Assembly: GCF_900101595.1 (NCBI RefSeq)
Contig: NZ_FMYY01000007.1
Span: 62,001-126,000, forward strand
Length of the DNA: 64,000 nt
From: Paenibacillus sp. cl123
GTDB taxonomy: Bacteria; Bacillota; Bacilli; Paenibacillales; NBRC-103111
Reading direction: 5' to 3'
Shown here in pieces: positions 54,726 to 62,279 of this stretch. The translations under genes and the position numbers were made by a program. The notes below the pieces were generated by a model. It ran no database searches. It was given only the letters and a program-made list of their open reading frames with translations, and was not told the origin of the DNA. Every line of letters starts with the position of its first letter. Position 1 is the stretch's first letter.

Positions 54726-55900
54726 TAACCGACATCCTCCTTCTCTTGCAGCTCATCCTGCAGCTCATCCATCATATCCGACTCCCGGATCAGGAAAAGA
54801 TGATGCTCCTCATAGAATCCCTTGACATACTGGTAGGCCTTCATAATGCGCGAGCGTCTCGGCAAACGATCCTTCTCGTCGCCCGCATAGATCCCGTTCC
54901 AATCCAGATGCGGCAAAATATGCAGCGCATAATCCAGCGCATACCGGTTGAAGCTTCCGCTCTTGGTCGCCTCGCCGTGGAAGAACATCGCCAGCGCAAT
55001 CTGCAGGTTCTCCGACCAGCAGAGCTCTCCCTTCTCGGGAGCGGGGAGAAAGCGCAGCAGCCCCTCGAAATAATGGGAGGCTATCTCCATCTGCGACTCG
55101 ATATCTTTTTCTTCGAAGTAATAACTATTTCCGCGCGACGCAGATTTCAGCCGTCCTTCTGTGAGCCCGATCAATATTTCAATTAACAGATGATAAGAGA
55201 ACAAGTATTCAGGACCCTTACCCCGTTCCGTATACATATCGACGGGAATCTGTTTCATCACCGGGGCTTCCTCTACCAGCCGGGTAGCCAGCACATGGTA
55301 GAAGCGCCGCTGCTCGCGCAGCACGGCTAGGTTGCCGCCGATCTTGCGGGGCAGCTTATTAATATCCGAGAACAGCTGACGCTCCTGTCTGGCGTTAATA
55401 TCCAGATAAATCATCGTCGACATCGGAAATTGATACAGCTTGCTCAGCTTTTTGCCGATTTCCTCCATACGGTCGTACTCCCGGCGGTCCTTAGCCCGCG
55501 CCATGGCGCTTTGCAGCGTCTCCATCAGGCGTCTGAACGCCGCCAGACGATGCTGGCCGTCCACAACATACAGCTTCTCGATCGCCTGCAGACGGTAAGT
55601 CCCTGACCCGTGGTCATATTCGCCGGCTCCGCGCGCAGACAAAATCAGTCCCGGAAAATAGATGCCCTGCCCATGATCCAGATACAGCATAATGTAATCC
55701 ATCATCCGTGACAAATTTTGAGGAACGATCGCTCTTTGTACCTCCAGGTCAACTTCATAGATAGCAAACAGCTTGCTCATCGGCAGTGTCGTAGACAACG
55801 TCGCTTGACCGAATGTCCTAGAAAGCGCTCCCGGAATTTCGATAAAAGACGCGGCCTTTTGAACCGACAGCAATTCGGATAAGGATGAGATTTGATCCAT
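54725..55900 (-). CDS. DGQHR-domain protein, DndB-like (first of pair)
   Basis: The 391-aa protein has DGQHR at residues 114-118 (YVVDGQHRLAAF) and QLFSDINKLPRKIG (about 181-194). It resembles DndB/DGQHR proteins and its downstream partner. A family role in DNA sulfur modification control is known for DndB, but there is no modification enzyme here. The ATG is preceded by AGGAGG with a long spacing (about 14 nt). A promoter-like sequence lies upstream and the pair forms a two-gene operon. Confidence 0.85.
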   Translation of the reverse strand: MDQISSLSELLSVQKAASFIEIPGALSRTFGQATLSTTLPMSKLFAIYEVDLEVQRAIVPQNLSRMMDYIMLYLDHGQGIYFPGLILSARGAGEYDHGSGTYRLQAIEKLYVVDGQHRLAAFRRLMETLQSAMARAKDRREYDRMEEIGKKLSKLYQFPMSTMIYLDINARQERQLFSDINKLPRKIGGNLAVLREQRRFYHVLATRLVEEAPVMKQIPVDMYTERGKGPEYLFSYHLLIEILIGLTEGRLKSASRGNSYYFEEKDIESQMEIASHYFEGLLRFLPAPEKGELCWSENLQIALAMFFHGEATKSGSFNRYALDYALHILPHLDWNGIYAGDEKDRLPRRSRIMKAYQYVKGFYEEHHLFLIRESDMMDELQDELQEKEDVG

Positions 55901-55949
55901 GATTAAATTGAATTCCTCCTAACTGAGAAAAATAGGTTCATATACTCCC

Positions 55950-55980
55950 AGTATACACTTATTATTCCACAAACATTCAA
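55950..55980 (-). promoter_or_regulatory. Possible promoter of the DGQHR pair
   Basis: On the minus strand, TTGAAT (55975-55980) precedes TATACT (55950-55955) by 19 nt; the spacing is longer than ideal. The rest of 55981-56235 holds nothing recognisable. Confidence 0.35.
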
Positions 55981-56231
55981 GCTCGTCCTTTATTTTCTTT
56001 CTTGTTTTTTTACAATCTATCGAATGATTTTTCTTGAATTATCCCCTCAGGTGGGGGAACTTGCTTCCGAAGCCAGCCCGGGTAAATGACAGGAGAGGCG
56101 AGCAGGCAAATATCTCGGCCGGACCGGACGGCCCCGCCAAGCAGCGAGCAGTGCCCTTGCCCCACCGGCCCCTTCTCCGCAGGCTCTTGCATGGAGCGCT
56201 GGTGTTTGGGGACATTAGATAGGTTTCCGGG

Positions 56232-56280
56232 CAAAAAGAAGCCTTCAAGCCCACTTTAGCGGTGGTTTTGAAGGCTTCTT
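56232..56280 (-). terminator. Intrinsic terminator after the siderophore-binding gene
   Basis: On the minus strand, 12-nt arms AGAAGCCTTCAA/TTGAAGGCTTCT with an inner CCACC/GGTGG pairing are followed by TTTTTG, about 17 nt past the stop. Confidence 0.85.
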
Positions 56281-56295
56281 CGTTTTTAAGCTTCC

Positions 56296-57276
56296 CTACT
56301 TAATAACGCTTTTCAACACATCGTCAATCATCTGGGTATTGGCTATGGTCCCTGTGTACAGCCAGCTTTTCTCGAGTCCGAACTCATAGATCTGTCCGTT
56401 TTTTACAGCCGGGATATTTTTCCACAGGGGACGCTGCAGCTCTTCGGAGGCATCTTTTCCGTTGCTGTTGACCAAGAAAATATAGTCGACATCCATTTCC
56501 GCCAATTTCTCCAGCGAGATCGCATTCCAGTTATTGTTGCTGGTGCTTGTGATCTCCTTCACCACGGCCGGAACCGTAAAACCCAGGTCTTTGTAGAGAA
56601 CATCACCGCTGGACATCTTCTCGTTCACGACATAGAAGTTTTTCTTGCTGTGCCAGACCGCTACCGCCGACTTGGTGCCGATCGCTTTCTGAAGCTTTTC
56701 TTTCGCTTCCTTGACCTTAGCTTCATACGTATCAAGCGCCTGCTTGGCTTCAGCGCTTTTGTTCAGCACTTTGCCGATTTCAAGCAGCTCCTGCCGCCAA
56801 TCGTTATTCTTGTCCATGCCTACCGTATACGTCGGCGCGATCTTGGCGTATTGGGCGTACTTATCACCGGCGACGGTCTCGGCGGAATCGATCAGAAGCA
56901 GATCCGGCTGGAAGCTGGTGACCACTTCGAAGGGCAGGTCGGAAGGAATCAAGGGAACGTCCTTCAAGGCATCCTGCAGGTAGAACTGCACATTCGATTG
57001 TTTAACTGACCATTGAGCGACCGGCTTTACCCCGAGTGCGACCAGATGGTCCTCCAAGTAAGAGGCGATAATCCGCTGCGGCTTGGCAGGAACCTTCACT
57101 TCATGCCCAAGCCCGTCCTTCAGAACGCGCTCAGCTGCGGCAGGCTCGGCGGCCTGCTGGCCGGCCGGAGGCTGGCTTTCCTGGGTGGCGCCCGAATTCG
57201 TTCCGCATGCGCCAAGCAGCAAGGTAAGGCTTAGCAGCAAAGTTAGTACGGTAAATGATGTTGTACGGCTTTTCAT
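56296..57276 (-). CDS. Iron-siderophore ABC transporter substrate-binding lipoprotein, internal start
   Basis: Likely separately translated 326-aa product of the same frame. ATG 57276 has GAAGGGG 8 nt upstream and starts a classic lipoprotein signal with lipobox LTLLLGACGTN (Cys at about 26). The mature part is an FecB/FhuD-type binding protein (RIIASYLEDHLVALGVKPV, FQPDLLLIDSAET, NTQMIDDVLKS). It would bind ferric siderophore outside the cell and deliver it to a permease that is not in the window. It has its own promoter and Fur box between 57302 and 57356. Confidence 0.75.
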   Translation of the reverse strand: MKSRTTSFTVLTLLLSLTLLLGACGTNSGATQESQPPAGQQAAEPAAAERVLKDGLGHEVKVPAKPQRIIASYLEDHLVALGVKPVAQWSVKQSNVQFYLQDALKDVPLIPSDLPFEVVTSFQPDLLLIDSAETVAGDKYAQYAKIAPTYTVGMDKNNDWRQELLEIGKVLNKSAEAKQALDTYEAKVKEAKEKLQKAIGTKSAVAVWHSKKNFYVVNEKMSSGDVLYKDLGFTVPAVVKEITSTSNNNWNAISLEKLAEMDVDYIFLVNSNGKDASEELQRPLWKNIPAVKNGQIYEFGLEKSWLYTGTIANTQMIDDVLKSVIK

Positions 57277-58248
57277 GGTAGATGCCCCTTCACACTTTTG
57301 TTGATAATGATTATCATCCTCGTCAACAGTATAGGGGCGAACCCTTCGCACCGCAATAGAGCTTCTGGCCATAACCGATGGAGGATACGGACGATCCTGC
57401 TCATGCGCATTCTGCTGCTTGTATTGAACAGGGGTGATGCCAGTAAACTTCTTGAACATCCGGCTGAAGTAGTACCGGTCCTGAAAGCCGACCTCCGCTG
57501 CAATCTGCAGCAAGGAAGCATCCGTACACAGCAGCATTTCCTTGGCTTTATCGATGCGGTGCCGGATGAGATAGTCGATGGGGCTGCAGCCTGTCCGGCT
57601 TTTAAACATCCTCGACAGGTGCCGGGGACTGCTGTCCAGCAATCGGGCCAGCTCCTCCAAGGTCAGAGGCTCCGCATAGTGCTCATGGATATAGCGGATC
57701 GCCTGGGCTGCGGCATCCGCCTTCACCAGCGGGACCTTCTGCTCGTGGAGCTGGCGCATCAGTTCATAGATGAACTGATGAAACAAAGCCTTCACATGCA
57801 GACGCTCCAGCCCTGCCTGCCGATGCCAATCGCGGTCCATCAGCTCTAGCTGGCGGAACAACGACAGCGGATGCCGGGGAGCAAACCCGAACTGGCTCTG
57901 AAACGGATTGCACCGTTCCATAAGGCGATGCAGCTCGGGAACCCGCACAGGGGGCAGCACCGCTTTGTAAAAAATCAAATAGTATTCGAATCGCTCCTTT
58001 TCTGCGGCAATATCCAGACAAAAGCCCTTCCCCGCATGCAGAACATGGAACTTCTTCGCCGCATATTCCGTCCCGTCCAGCGAGATCCGAGCCTCGCCGT
58101 TCACCGCGAACAGAAAAGCGCTGGCCGGCAGCCGGTAGGAAAGAAGCGTTTCCCTGGGCAGCAATGTTCCAAGGCGGACATCCAGCACCTTGTGCGAAGC
58201 GTAGGCCCATAAGCGGGCTTGCTCATCTATATTGAAGTCGTTATCCAT
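56296..58248 (-). CDS. AraC-type regulator in continuous frame with siderophore-binding protein
   Basis: One uninterrupted frame of 650 codons. Residues about 1-165 form a cupin-like AraC ligand domain. Residues about 180-290 are the double AraC helix-turn-helix (LTLEELARLLDSSPRHLSRMFKSRTGCSPIDYLI, LLQIAAEVGFQDRYYFSRMFKKFTG). After a linker follows a lipoprotein signal and an iron-siderophore substrate-binding protein (324-650). B. subtilis Btr is a similar AraC-SBP fusion, but without a signal peptide. Start ATG 58248 has GGGAGGA 5 nt upstream. A Fur box overlaps its promoter. Whether the full fusion is made or the lipoprotein is made separately is open. Confidence 0.8.
   Translation of the reverse strand: MDNDFNIDEQARLWAYASHKVLDVRLGTLLPRETLLSYRLPASAFLFAVNGEARISLDGTEYAAKKFHVLHAGKGFCLDIAAEKERFEYYLIFYKAVLPPVRVPELHRLMERCNPFQSQFGFAPRHPLSLFRQLELMDRDWHRQAGLERLHVKALFHQFIYELMRQLHEQKVPLVKADAAAQAIRYIHEHYAEPLTLEELARLLDSSPRHLSRMFKSRTGCSPIDYLIRHRIDKAKEMLLCTDASLLQIAAEVGFQDRYYFSRMFKKFTGITPVQYKQQNAHEQDRPYPPSVMARSSIAVRRVRPYTVDEDDNHYQQKCEGASTMKSRTTSFTVLTLLLSLTLLLGACGTNSGATQESQPPAGQQAAEPAAAERVLKDGLGHEVKVPAKPQRIIASYLEDHLVALGVKPVAQWSVKQSNVQFYLQDALKDVPLIPSDLPFEVVTSFQPDLLLIDSAETVAGDKYAQYAKIAPTYTVGMDKNNDWRQELLEIGKVLNKSAEAKQALDTYEAKVKEAKEKLQKAIGTKSAVAVWHSKKNFYVVNEKMSSGDVLYKDLGFTVPAVVKEITSTSNNNWNAISLEKLAEMDVDYIFLVNSNGKDASEELQRPLWKNIPAVKNGQIYEFGLEKSWLYTGTIANTQMIDDVLKSVIK
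57302..57356 (-). promoter_or_regulatory. Internal promoter and Fur box of the lipoprotein
   Basis: On the minus strand, TTGCGG (57351-57356), 17 nt, TATACT (57328-57333), then a perfect 7-1-7 Fur box TGATAATCATTATCA (57302-57316). It lies inside the AraC-lipoprotein open frame. Iron-bound Fur would block initiation. Confidence 0.85.
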
Positions 58249-58285
58249 CGTTTCCTCCCTGAACTTCCTAAAATGCCCGCTTTTC

Positions 58286-58335
58286 TGAGAATGATTATCA
58301 TTTATTATTTTATAGGAAAAGGCATCCGGCTTCAA
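58286..58335 (-). promoter_or_regulatory. Promoter and Fur box of the AraC gene
   Basis: On the minus strand, TTGAAG (58330-58335), 17 nt, TAAAAT (58307-58312), then the Fur-box TGATAATCATTCTCA (58286-58300; one mismatch to 7-1-7) about 38 nt before the start. Confidence 0.82.
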
Positions 58336-58476
58336 CCGGAAACAGCTCCCCCGTGTTATTCTGCTGTTCGCCAGGGGCCTTAACGGCCAAATAGCCTTCC
58401 CGCCGCTCGTCTCCCGAAGGAGGAGAGCGCCAAGAAGGCTGAATTGTGGTCAGTCGCCGAGTAGCTTTGGTCTGGA

Positions 58477-58569
58477 TCAGATCGTTAGTTCCCCAAGCTT
58501 GATTAATTCCACCACCGCTTGCGAACGTCCTTTTACATTCAGTTTCTGCATGACGTTGGAGATATGTTT
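58477..58569 (-). pseudogene. Truncated LuxR-type response regulator (C-terminal 30 codons)
   Basis: The minus-strand translation KHISNVMQKLNVKGRSQAVV (continuing ELIKLGELTI and a stop) is the second half of a LuxR/NarL-type HTH as found at the end of response regulators such as LiaR or DesR. It is preceded directly by a TGA in frame and by phage sequence, so the receiver domain and first HTH helix are missing. It marks the edge of the prophage. Confidence 0.7.
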
Positions 58570-58584
58570 TCAAGTACGCAAACG

Positions 58585-58860
58585 TCATAAGTATGTCTGC
58601 AAGCGTGCTTGTCCCTCATGATTAATATCACTCGCTTGCCCCTGGAAAGCCCGAGTCACCCCTGTCAAGGTGTTGCTGCTGATCCCGGTGTAAAGGATAG
58701 TTTCCGCCGACTCGTCCGTGCCGATCGTCACCAGATTCGGCGCTGGCGGCAGCAGCGAGGCATTAACCACAGGAACGGTCGTCTGTGTCGCATTAATACC
58801 AGATGGCAATTCTGTTTGCGGTGAATTTACAACCGCGCTATACATAGGTAATTGAGCCAT
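58585..58860 (-). CDS. Phage tail-associated protein, apparently truncated (91 aa)
   Basis: Short protein MAQLPMYSAVVNSPQTEL with the segment APNLVTIGTDESAETILYTGISSNTLTGVTRAFQG. It looks like the N-terminal domain of tail or receptor-binding proteins in Paenibacillus/Brevibacillus-type phages. It ends abruptly after ASDINHEGQARLQTYL, close to the response-regulator remnant, so the C-terminal part was probably lost. AAAGGTAGG precedes the ATG. It is 15 nt after the tail fibre gene. Confidence 0.65.
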   Translation of the reverse strand: MAQLPMYSAVVNSPQTELPSGINATQTTVPVVNASLLPPAPNLVTIGTDESAETILYTGISSNTLTGVTRAFQGQASDINHEGQARLQTYL

Positions 58861-58875
58861 ATGATCCTACCTTTC

Positions 58876-61638
58876 CTAAATCTTTCTGACCGAAAAATTA
58901 TCAATCGCGTCGTTGACTGTAGATGCGCTAAATCCGGCCTTTGTGCCATGTCCTGCAAAGCTAACCCGCTTGTCATAAGCGGCATGCACAAGTACGTCGT
59001 TGATAAGCAGGAACACCGCACTGCCCTGCATGACAACCGTGTATTTGCGCGTTTCCCCCGCCGTCGAAGCTGGTGTAATGGTCGGAGACTCGAAAATGTT
59101 GGCCGTAAACTGGTTATTAATTCGAGTCGATACGCCTGCCCGCAATGAGAAGTTGACGGAAACCATATTTTGCGCGTCCTTAAGTCTCAGGCAAAGCGTA
59201 GGCCCGCCGTTATTCGCAAGCGCCGTATGGGTGACCGTCAATGCATAGTCATCCACGCCAGTCTCGATATATGCAAACTGGTTTGCTCCAGCCGTTCCCA
59301 CGCGCCGTAGTTGGCCGTCCGTGCCGCTCGGGTTGTAAATATCATACCTGTCTGTGCTATTACGCTCCCACGCCTTGGAGCCCTCGACACCAGTCTCAGC
59401 ATCGCCCAATGATGTACTGGATGGCCGGTTAAACGTATCGGATACCAAAAGTGGCAGCGGTGCGGCTGTTTTCGTAACGGCTGCGCTGTCCTGGCTCTCT
59501 ACGTCAAAGAGCGATACGGCCCTAACCGTGTATGTGTAGCTTATGCCAGAGGTCAAGCCGGAGTCGTAGAACAACGGCGTTTTGTAATCAATCGGAGTAG
59601 CCGTTACTTTCGTGCCGTTACGGTATACGTTAAACCCGCTTACGAAAAAGTCAGGCGACTCGTCCCAGGTTAGGAATGCATTCGTCTCCCCGACTGCGGC
59701 CTTGAATCCTGTCGGCTTCGCCGGAATCCGGTCCTCCACCTTGCGGAACGGCTGGAATGCCAATATGCGCTCCATATCTACGGCCTTTCGGATAATCTCA
59801 TGGCCGTACGGGATGGGATGCGTCATGTCGGTCGTGTATGCCGTACTGCGGAATCCACCGTTGCGCGGATTTTGCTTCTCGGTCGGATATGCGCCGTCAA
59901 AATATCCGTCGATTAGGCCATCAGCGTATGGCAGGGTAGATATCCAGTCATTAACCTGATCCCGGACATTACCCGGAGCGTACCATGTGCTGTAGATCGT
60001 ATTGATATTCGTAACGTTACGAGGGAGGATTTTCATTTGGTACACCATGATTTTTGGATTCGCCGCTTTGACCGCTGTAAAGGCGTTGGACAAGTTCGTT
60101 TTCATAGTCGCCAGGGAAGAACCGTTATCGTTAGTCCCGTAGTTGCCGATTGCATGTGTTGCAAACTTGGCTATATTCAGGCGAATAGTATTAAATTGCT
60201 GGAAATCCGCTACACGTTCGCCGCCGATGGAGATGTTTGCAAACGGTAATCCGGCTTCATAGCAGGCCCGCGCCCCGAAACCACGCTGATTCGGTAATTT
60301 TCCTGCAGCCTGATCGTCAGCCGATCCGGAATTGATCGAGTCGCCCCATAGGAGTACAGAAGGCGTTCTCTCTCCGGATTTTTCGACGCCAATGATAGCT
60401 AAAGGCATGAAAGAACCCGCAACGTCGGAGCTGCCCGTCAATACAGGGTTAACCGACTGGTCAAAGTCACAACGATCCTCTCCCACGACTTTGCCCTCTT
60501 GCAGCAGATTGTGCAGCGCTACAGCAGTTTTCGGATATTTTCCGTCTGTTGGAACAGAAATAAAGGACCGAATCCAAAAGTTTTGACCCTTTACGAACTC
60601 CAGTTCCAACGGGTGTGTATATTTGATTTCCCCCGGCTGGAATGTCAGCGATCGTGTACCCCCGGCATCCCAAGTGATCGGGTATCGTGTCAGGGCCTTG
60701 GTCGTAGGGTCCTCTACCTCGATTGCTAACTTAAGCGTCATCGTATTGGGCAAGGCTGATTCGCCACTAGATGCAGAGTAGACAAATTGCATTTTGTTAA
60801 AATTTTTCATCGCCGTGTGCTTGCTGCGAAAAGTTGCAGAAGTCAGCCAAATGCCGCTTGTTGGGTCAGATAAGCTGTTGGATACATAACCCTTATCGGC
60901 CACAAATGACCTTCCTTGGGGGTCCGAAATAGCTCCGTATTCAGTAGTTTGAGAGGGCAAGGTTTTTGCAGTAACCTGTTCGCTCGTTGCAGAAACATTT
61001 CCAGCTGCATCTCGGGCCTTGACAGTGTAAGTGTACGATGTTGCCGGTGAAACAGTATTGTCCGTGTAAGTCGTTGTCGCGCTGTTACTGATCTTAACTC
61101 CATTCCGGTACACATCATATCCAACAACTCCCACGTTATCGCTAGATGCAGTCCAACTAAGTTTGACCTGCGAGGCGGTTACCTCGGTGGCAGATAATCC
61201 CGTTGGTGCTGTTGGCGGCTGCGTGTCAATGGGATCAGGTTTTTCAGTCGGACCTAGATAGCTAATTTGCAGGGTCGGGGATCCCGACAAACCGAATGCA
61301 CGAAAGTCAGCCAGCTGCGCCGCTGATGTTAGCTGGAACTCACTACCCGCCTTACCAAGATGGCCGCTCGTTGAGGTTGGCAACGGAGGAGTTTTACGCC
61401 AGTACCTAATATCACCGGACTCGACACTGATTACTGCTTTCGTCGCATTCGAAGGAATATGTGCTAGTTGGGCAATAGCATTGACCGGTACACTTACTGT
61501 TTCGTTACCAACACCCACTCCCCCGGTATTTCCAAGTGTGTCAAGGACATCCTGAAGCATATCCCCGACATTTACCTTGGTGCCATCCTCCTTGAGGACT
61601 CCACCGTAACTGGGCTGGTAGTTGTTACTATCCACCAC
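58876..61638 (-). CDS. Phage tail fibre/tip protein with FN3 and SGNH hydrolase domains
   Basis: A protein of about 920 aa. The first FN3 domain is near residues 140-226 (PPTAPTGLSATEVTASQVKL), followed by a jelly-roll-like stretch. The SGNH/GDSL hydrolase has GDS at about 432-434, GTND at about 501-504 and Asp/His at about 604/607 (DMTHPIPYGHE). A second FN3 is near 650-720, then a LamG/concanavalin-like C-domain (SDTFNRPSSTSLGDAETG...). It probably binds and deacetylates host surface glycan. I chose GTG 61638 (GGAGGTG upstream); TTG 61653 is possible. Confidence 0.85.
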   Translation of the reverse strand: MVDSNNYQPSYGGVLKEDGTKVNVGDMLQDVLDTLGNTGGVGVGNETVSVPVNAIAQLAHIPSNATKAVISVESGDIRYWRKTPPLPTSTSGHLGKAGSEFQLTSAAQLADFRAFGLSGSPTLQISYLGPTEKPDPIDTQPPTAPTGLSATEVTASQVKLSWTASSDNVGVVGYDVYRNGVKISNSATTTYTDNTVSPATSYTYTVKARDAAGNVSATSEQVTAKTLPSQTTEYGAISDPQGRSFVADKGYVSNSLSDPTSGIWLTSATFRSKHTAMKNFNKMQFVYSASSGESALPNTMTLKLAIEVEDPTTKALTRYPITWDAGGTRSLTFQPGEIKYTHPLELEFVKGQNFWIRSFISVPTDGKYPKTAVALHNLLQEGKVVGEDRCDFDQSVNPVLTGSSDVAGSFMPLAIIGVEKSGERTPSVLLWGDSINSGSADDQAAGKLPNQRGFGARACYEAGLPFANISIGGERVADFQQFNTIRLNIAKFATHAIGNYGTNDNGSSLATMKTNLSNAFTAVKAANPKIMVYQMKILPRNVTNINTIYSTWYAPGNVRDQVNDWISTLPYADGLIDGYFDGAYPTEKQNPRNGGFRSTAYTTDMTHPIPYGHEIIRKAVDMERILAFQPFRKVEDRIPAKPTGFKAAVGETNAFLTWDESPDFFVSGFNVYRNGTKVTATPIDYKTPLFYDSGLTSGISYTYTVRAVSLFDVESQDSAAVTKTAAPLPLLVSDTFNRPSSTSLGDAETGVEGSKAWERNSTDRYDIYNPSGTDGQLRRVGTAGANQFAYIETGVDDYALTVTHTALANNGGPTLCLRLKDAQNMVSVNFSLRAGVSTRINNQFTANIFESPTITPASTAGETRKYTVVMQGSAVFLLINDVLVHAAYDKRVSFAGHGTKAGFSASTVNDAIDNFSVRKI

Positions 61639-61698
61639 TTTGAACACCTCCAAGTCAAATAACCCCGAAACCTGTCGGGGTCTAAAATTGAATATATG

Positions 61699-61707
61699 TG
61701 GTATACT
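61699..61707 (+). promoter_or_regulatory. Extended -10 promoter of the stalk-domain gene
   Basis: TGG-TATACT (61699-61707) forms an extended -10 about 27 nt before the TTG start; no good -35 is seen. It would express this gene separately from the tail operon. Confidence 0.45.
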
Positions 61708-61733
61708 GATGCTAAAAAAAGGAGTTGGTAGTT

Positions 61734-62279
61734 TTGAAAAAAGTAATCATCGCCCTGTCCCTCGGCATGCTGATAGGATCGGCAGCGACGGCCGTAGCCG
61801 CGACGAGCGAGACGGTGCAGGCGACTATCGCCAAGTTCGTTATAAAGGTCAATGGGCAGGAAAAGCAGCTTACTACCTCTCCTATCGTTGTTGATGGAAA
61901 CTCTTATCTCCCTGTGCGCGAAGTCGCCGGTCTGCTTGGGGCCAAAGTAGCATATGACGATGCAACCCGTACGATTTCATTGCAAACACCCGTTCCCGTT
62001 GGTAAGATTGAAGAAAAGAAGGAAGCGGGTGCCGAGAAAATGGAGGATTGGATTTCTCTAGAAACTTTAGTTAAAAACTTTAATGTCGAAGCTTTTGGAG
62101 CATTTGATGGTTTGCTATTAAAGTACGGAAATGAAAGTCTACAAATATCATTGCCGTCAGAGAAAACAGGGGAACAAATTGCCACCAGCGCCAAGGGCAA
62201 TATCAACGTCATGTTTATTGACGGGACTACTTACCTTGATAAATATGACTTAATAAAACTGGGTATTATCCAGAATTAA
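61734..62279 (+). CDS. Secreted stalk-domain (copper amine oxidase N-like) protein in prophage
   Basis: The 181-aa product starts at TTG 61734 with GGAG 8 nt upstream. A signal peptide (residues 1-23, MKKVIIALSLGMLIGSAAT...) is followed by a short stalk domain KFVIKVNGQEKQLTTSPIVVDGNSYLPVREVAGLLGAKVAYDDATRTISLQT (about residues 35-85), a charged Lys/Glu linker and a C-terminal alpha/beta part. It is encoded on the strand opposite to the surrounding tail genes and its stop overlaps the tail gene's stop by 4 nt. A lysogenic cargo gene is likely; function is unknown. Confidence 0.8.
   Translation: MKKVIIALSLGMLIGSAATAVAATSETVQATIAKFVIKVNGQEKQLTTSPIVVDGNSYLPVREVAGLLGAKVAYDDATRTISLQTPVPVGKIEEKKEAGAEKMEDWISLETLVKNFNVEAFGAFDGLLLKYGNESLQISLPSEKTGEQIATSAKGNINVMFIDGTTYLDKYDLIKLGIIQN

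Noticed and set aside
56010-56254. Two short minus-strand frames in the gap after the siderophore-binding gene
   Set aside because: No ribosome site; they overlap each other and the terminator and have no recognisable domain.
58310-58588. 92-codon minus-strand frame in the gap between the prophage and the AraC gene
   Set aside because: It reads a different frame from the LuxR HTH remnant in the same DNA and has no recognisable domain.
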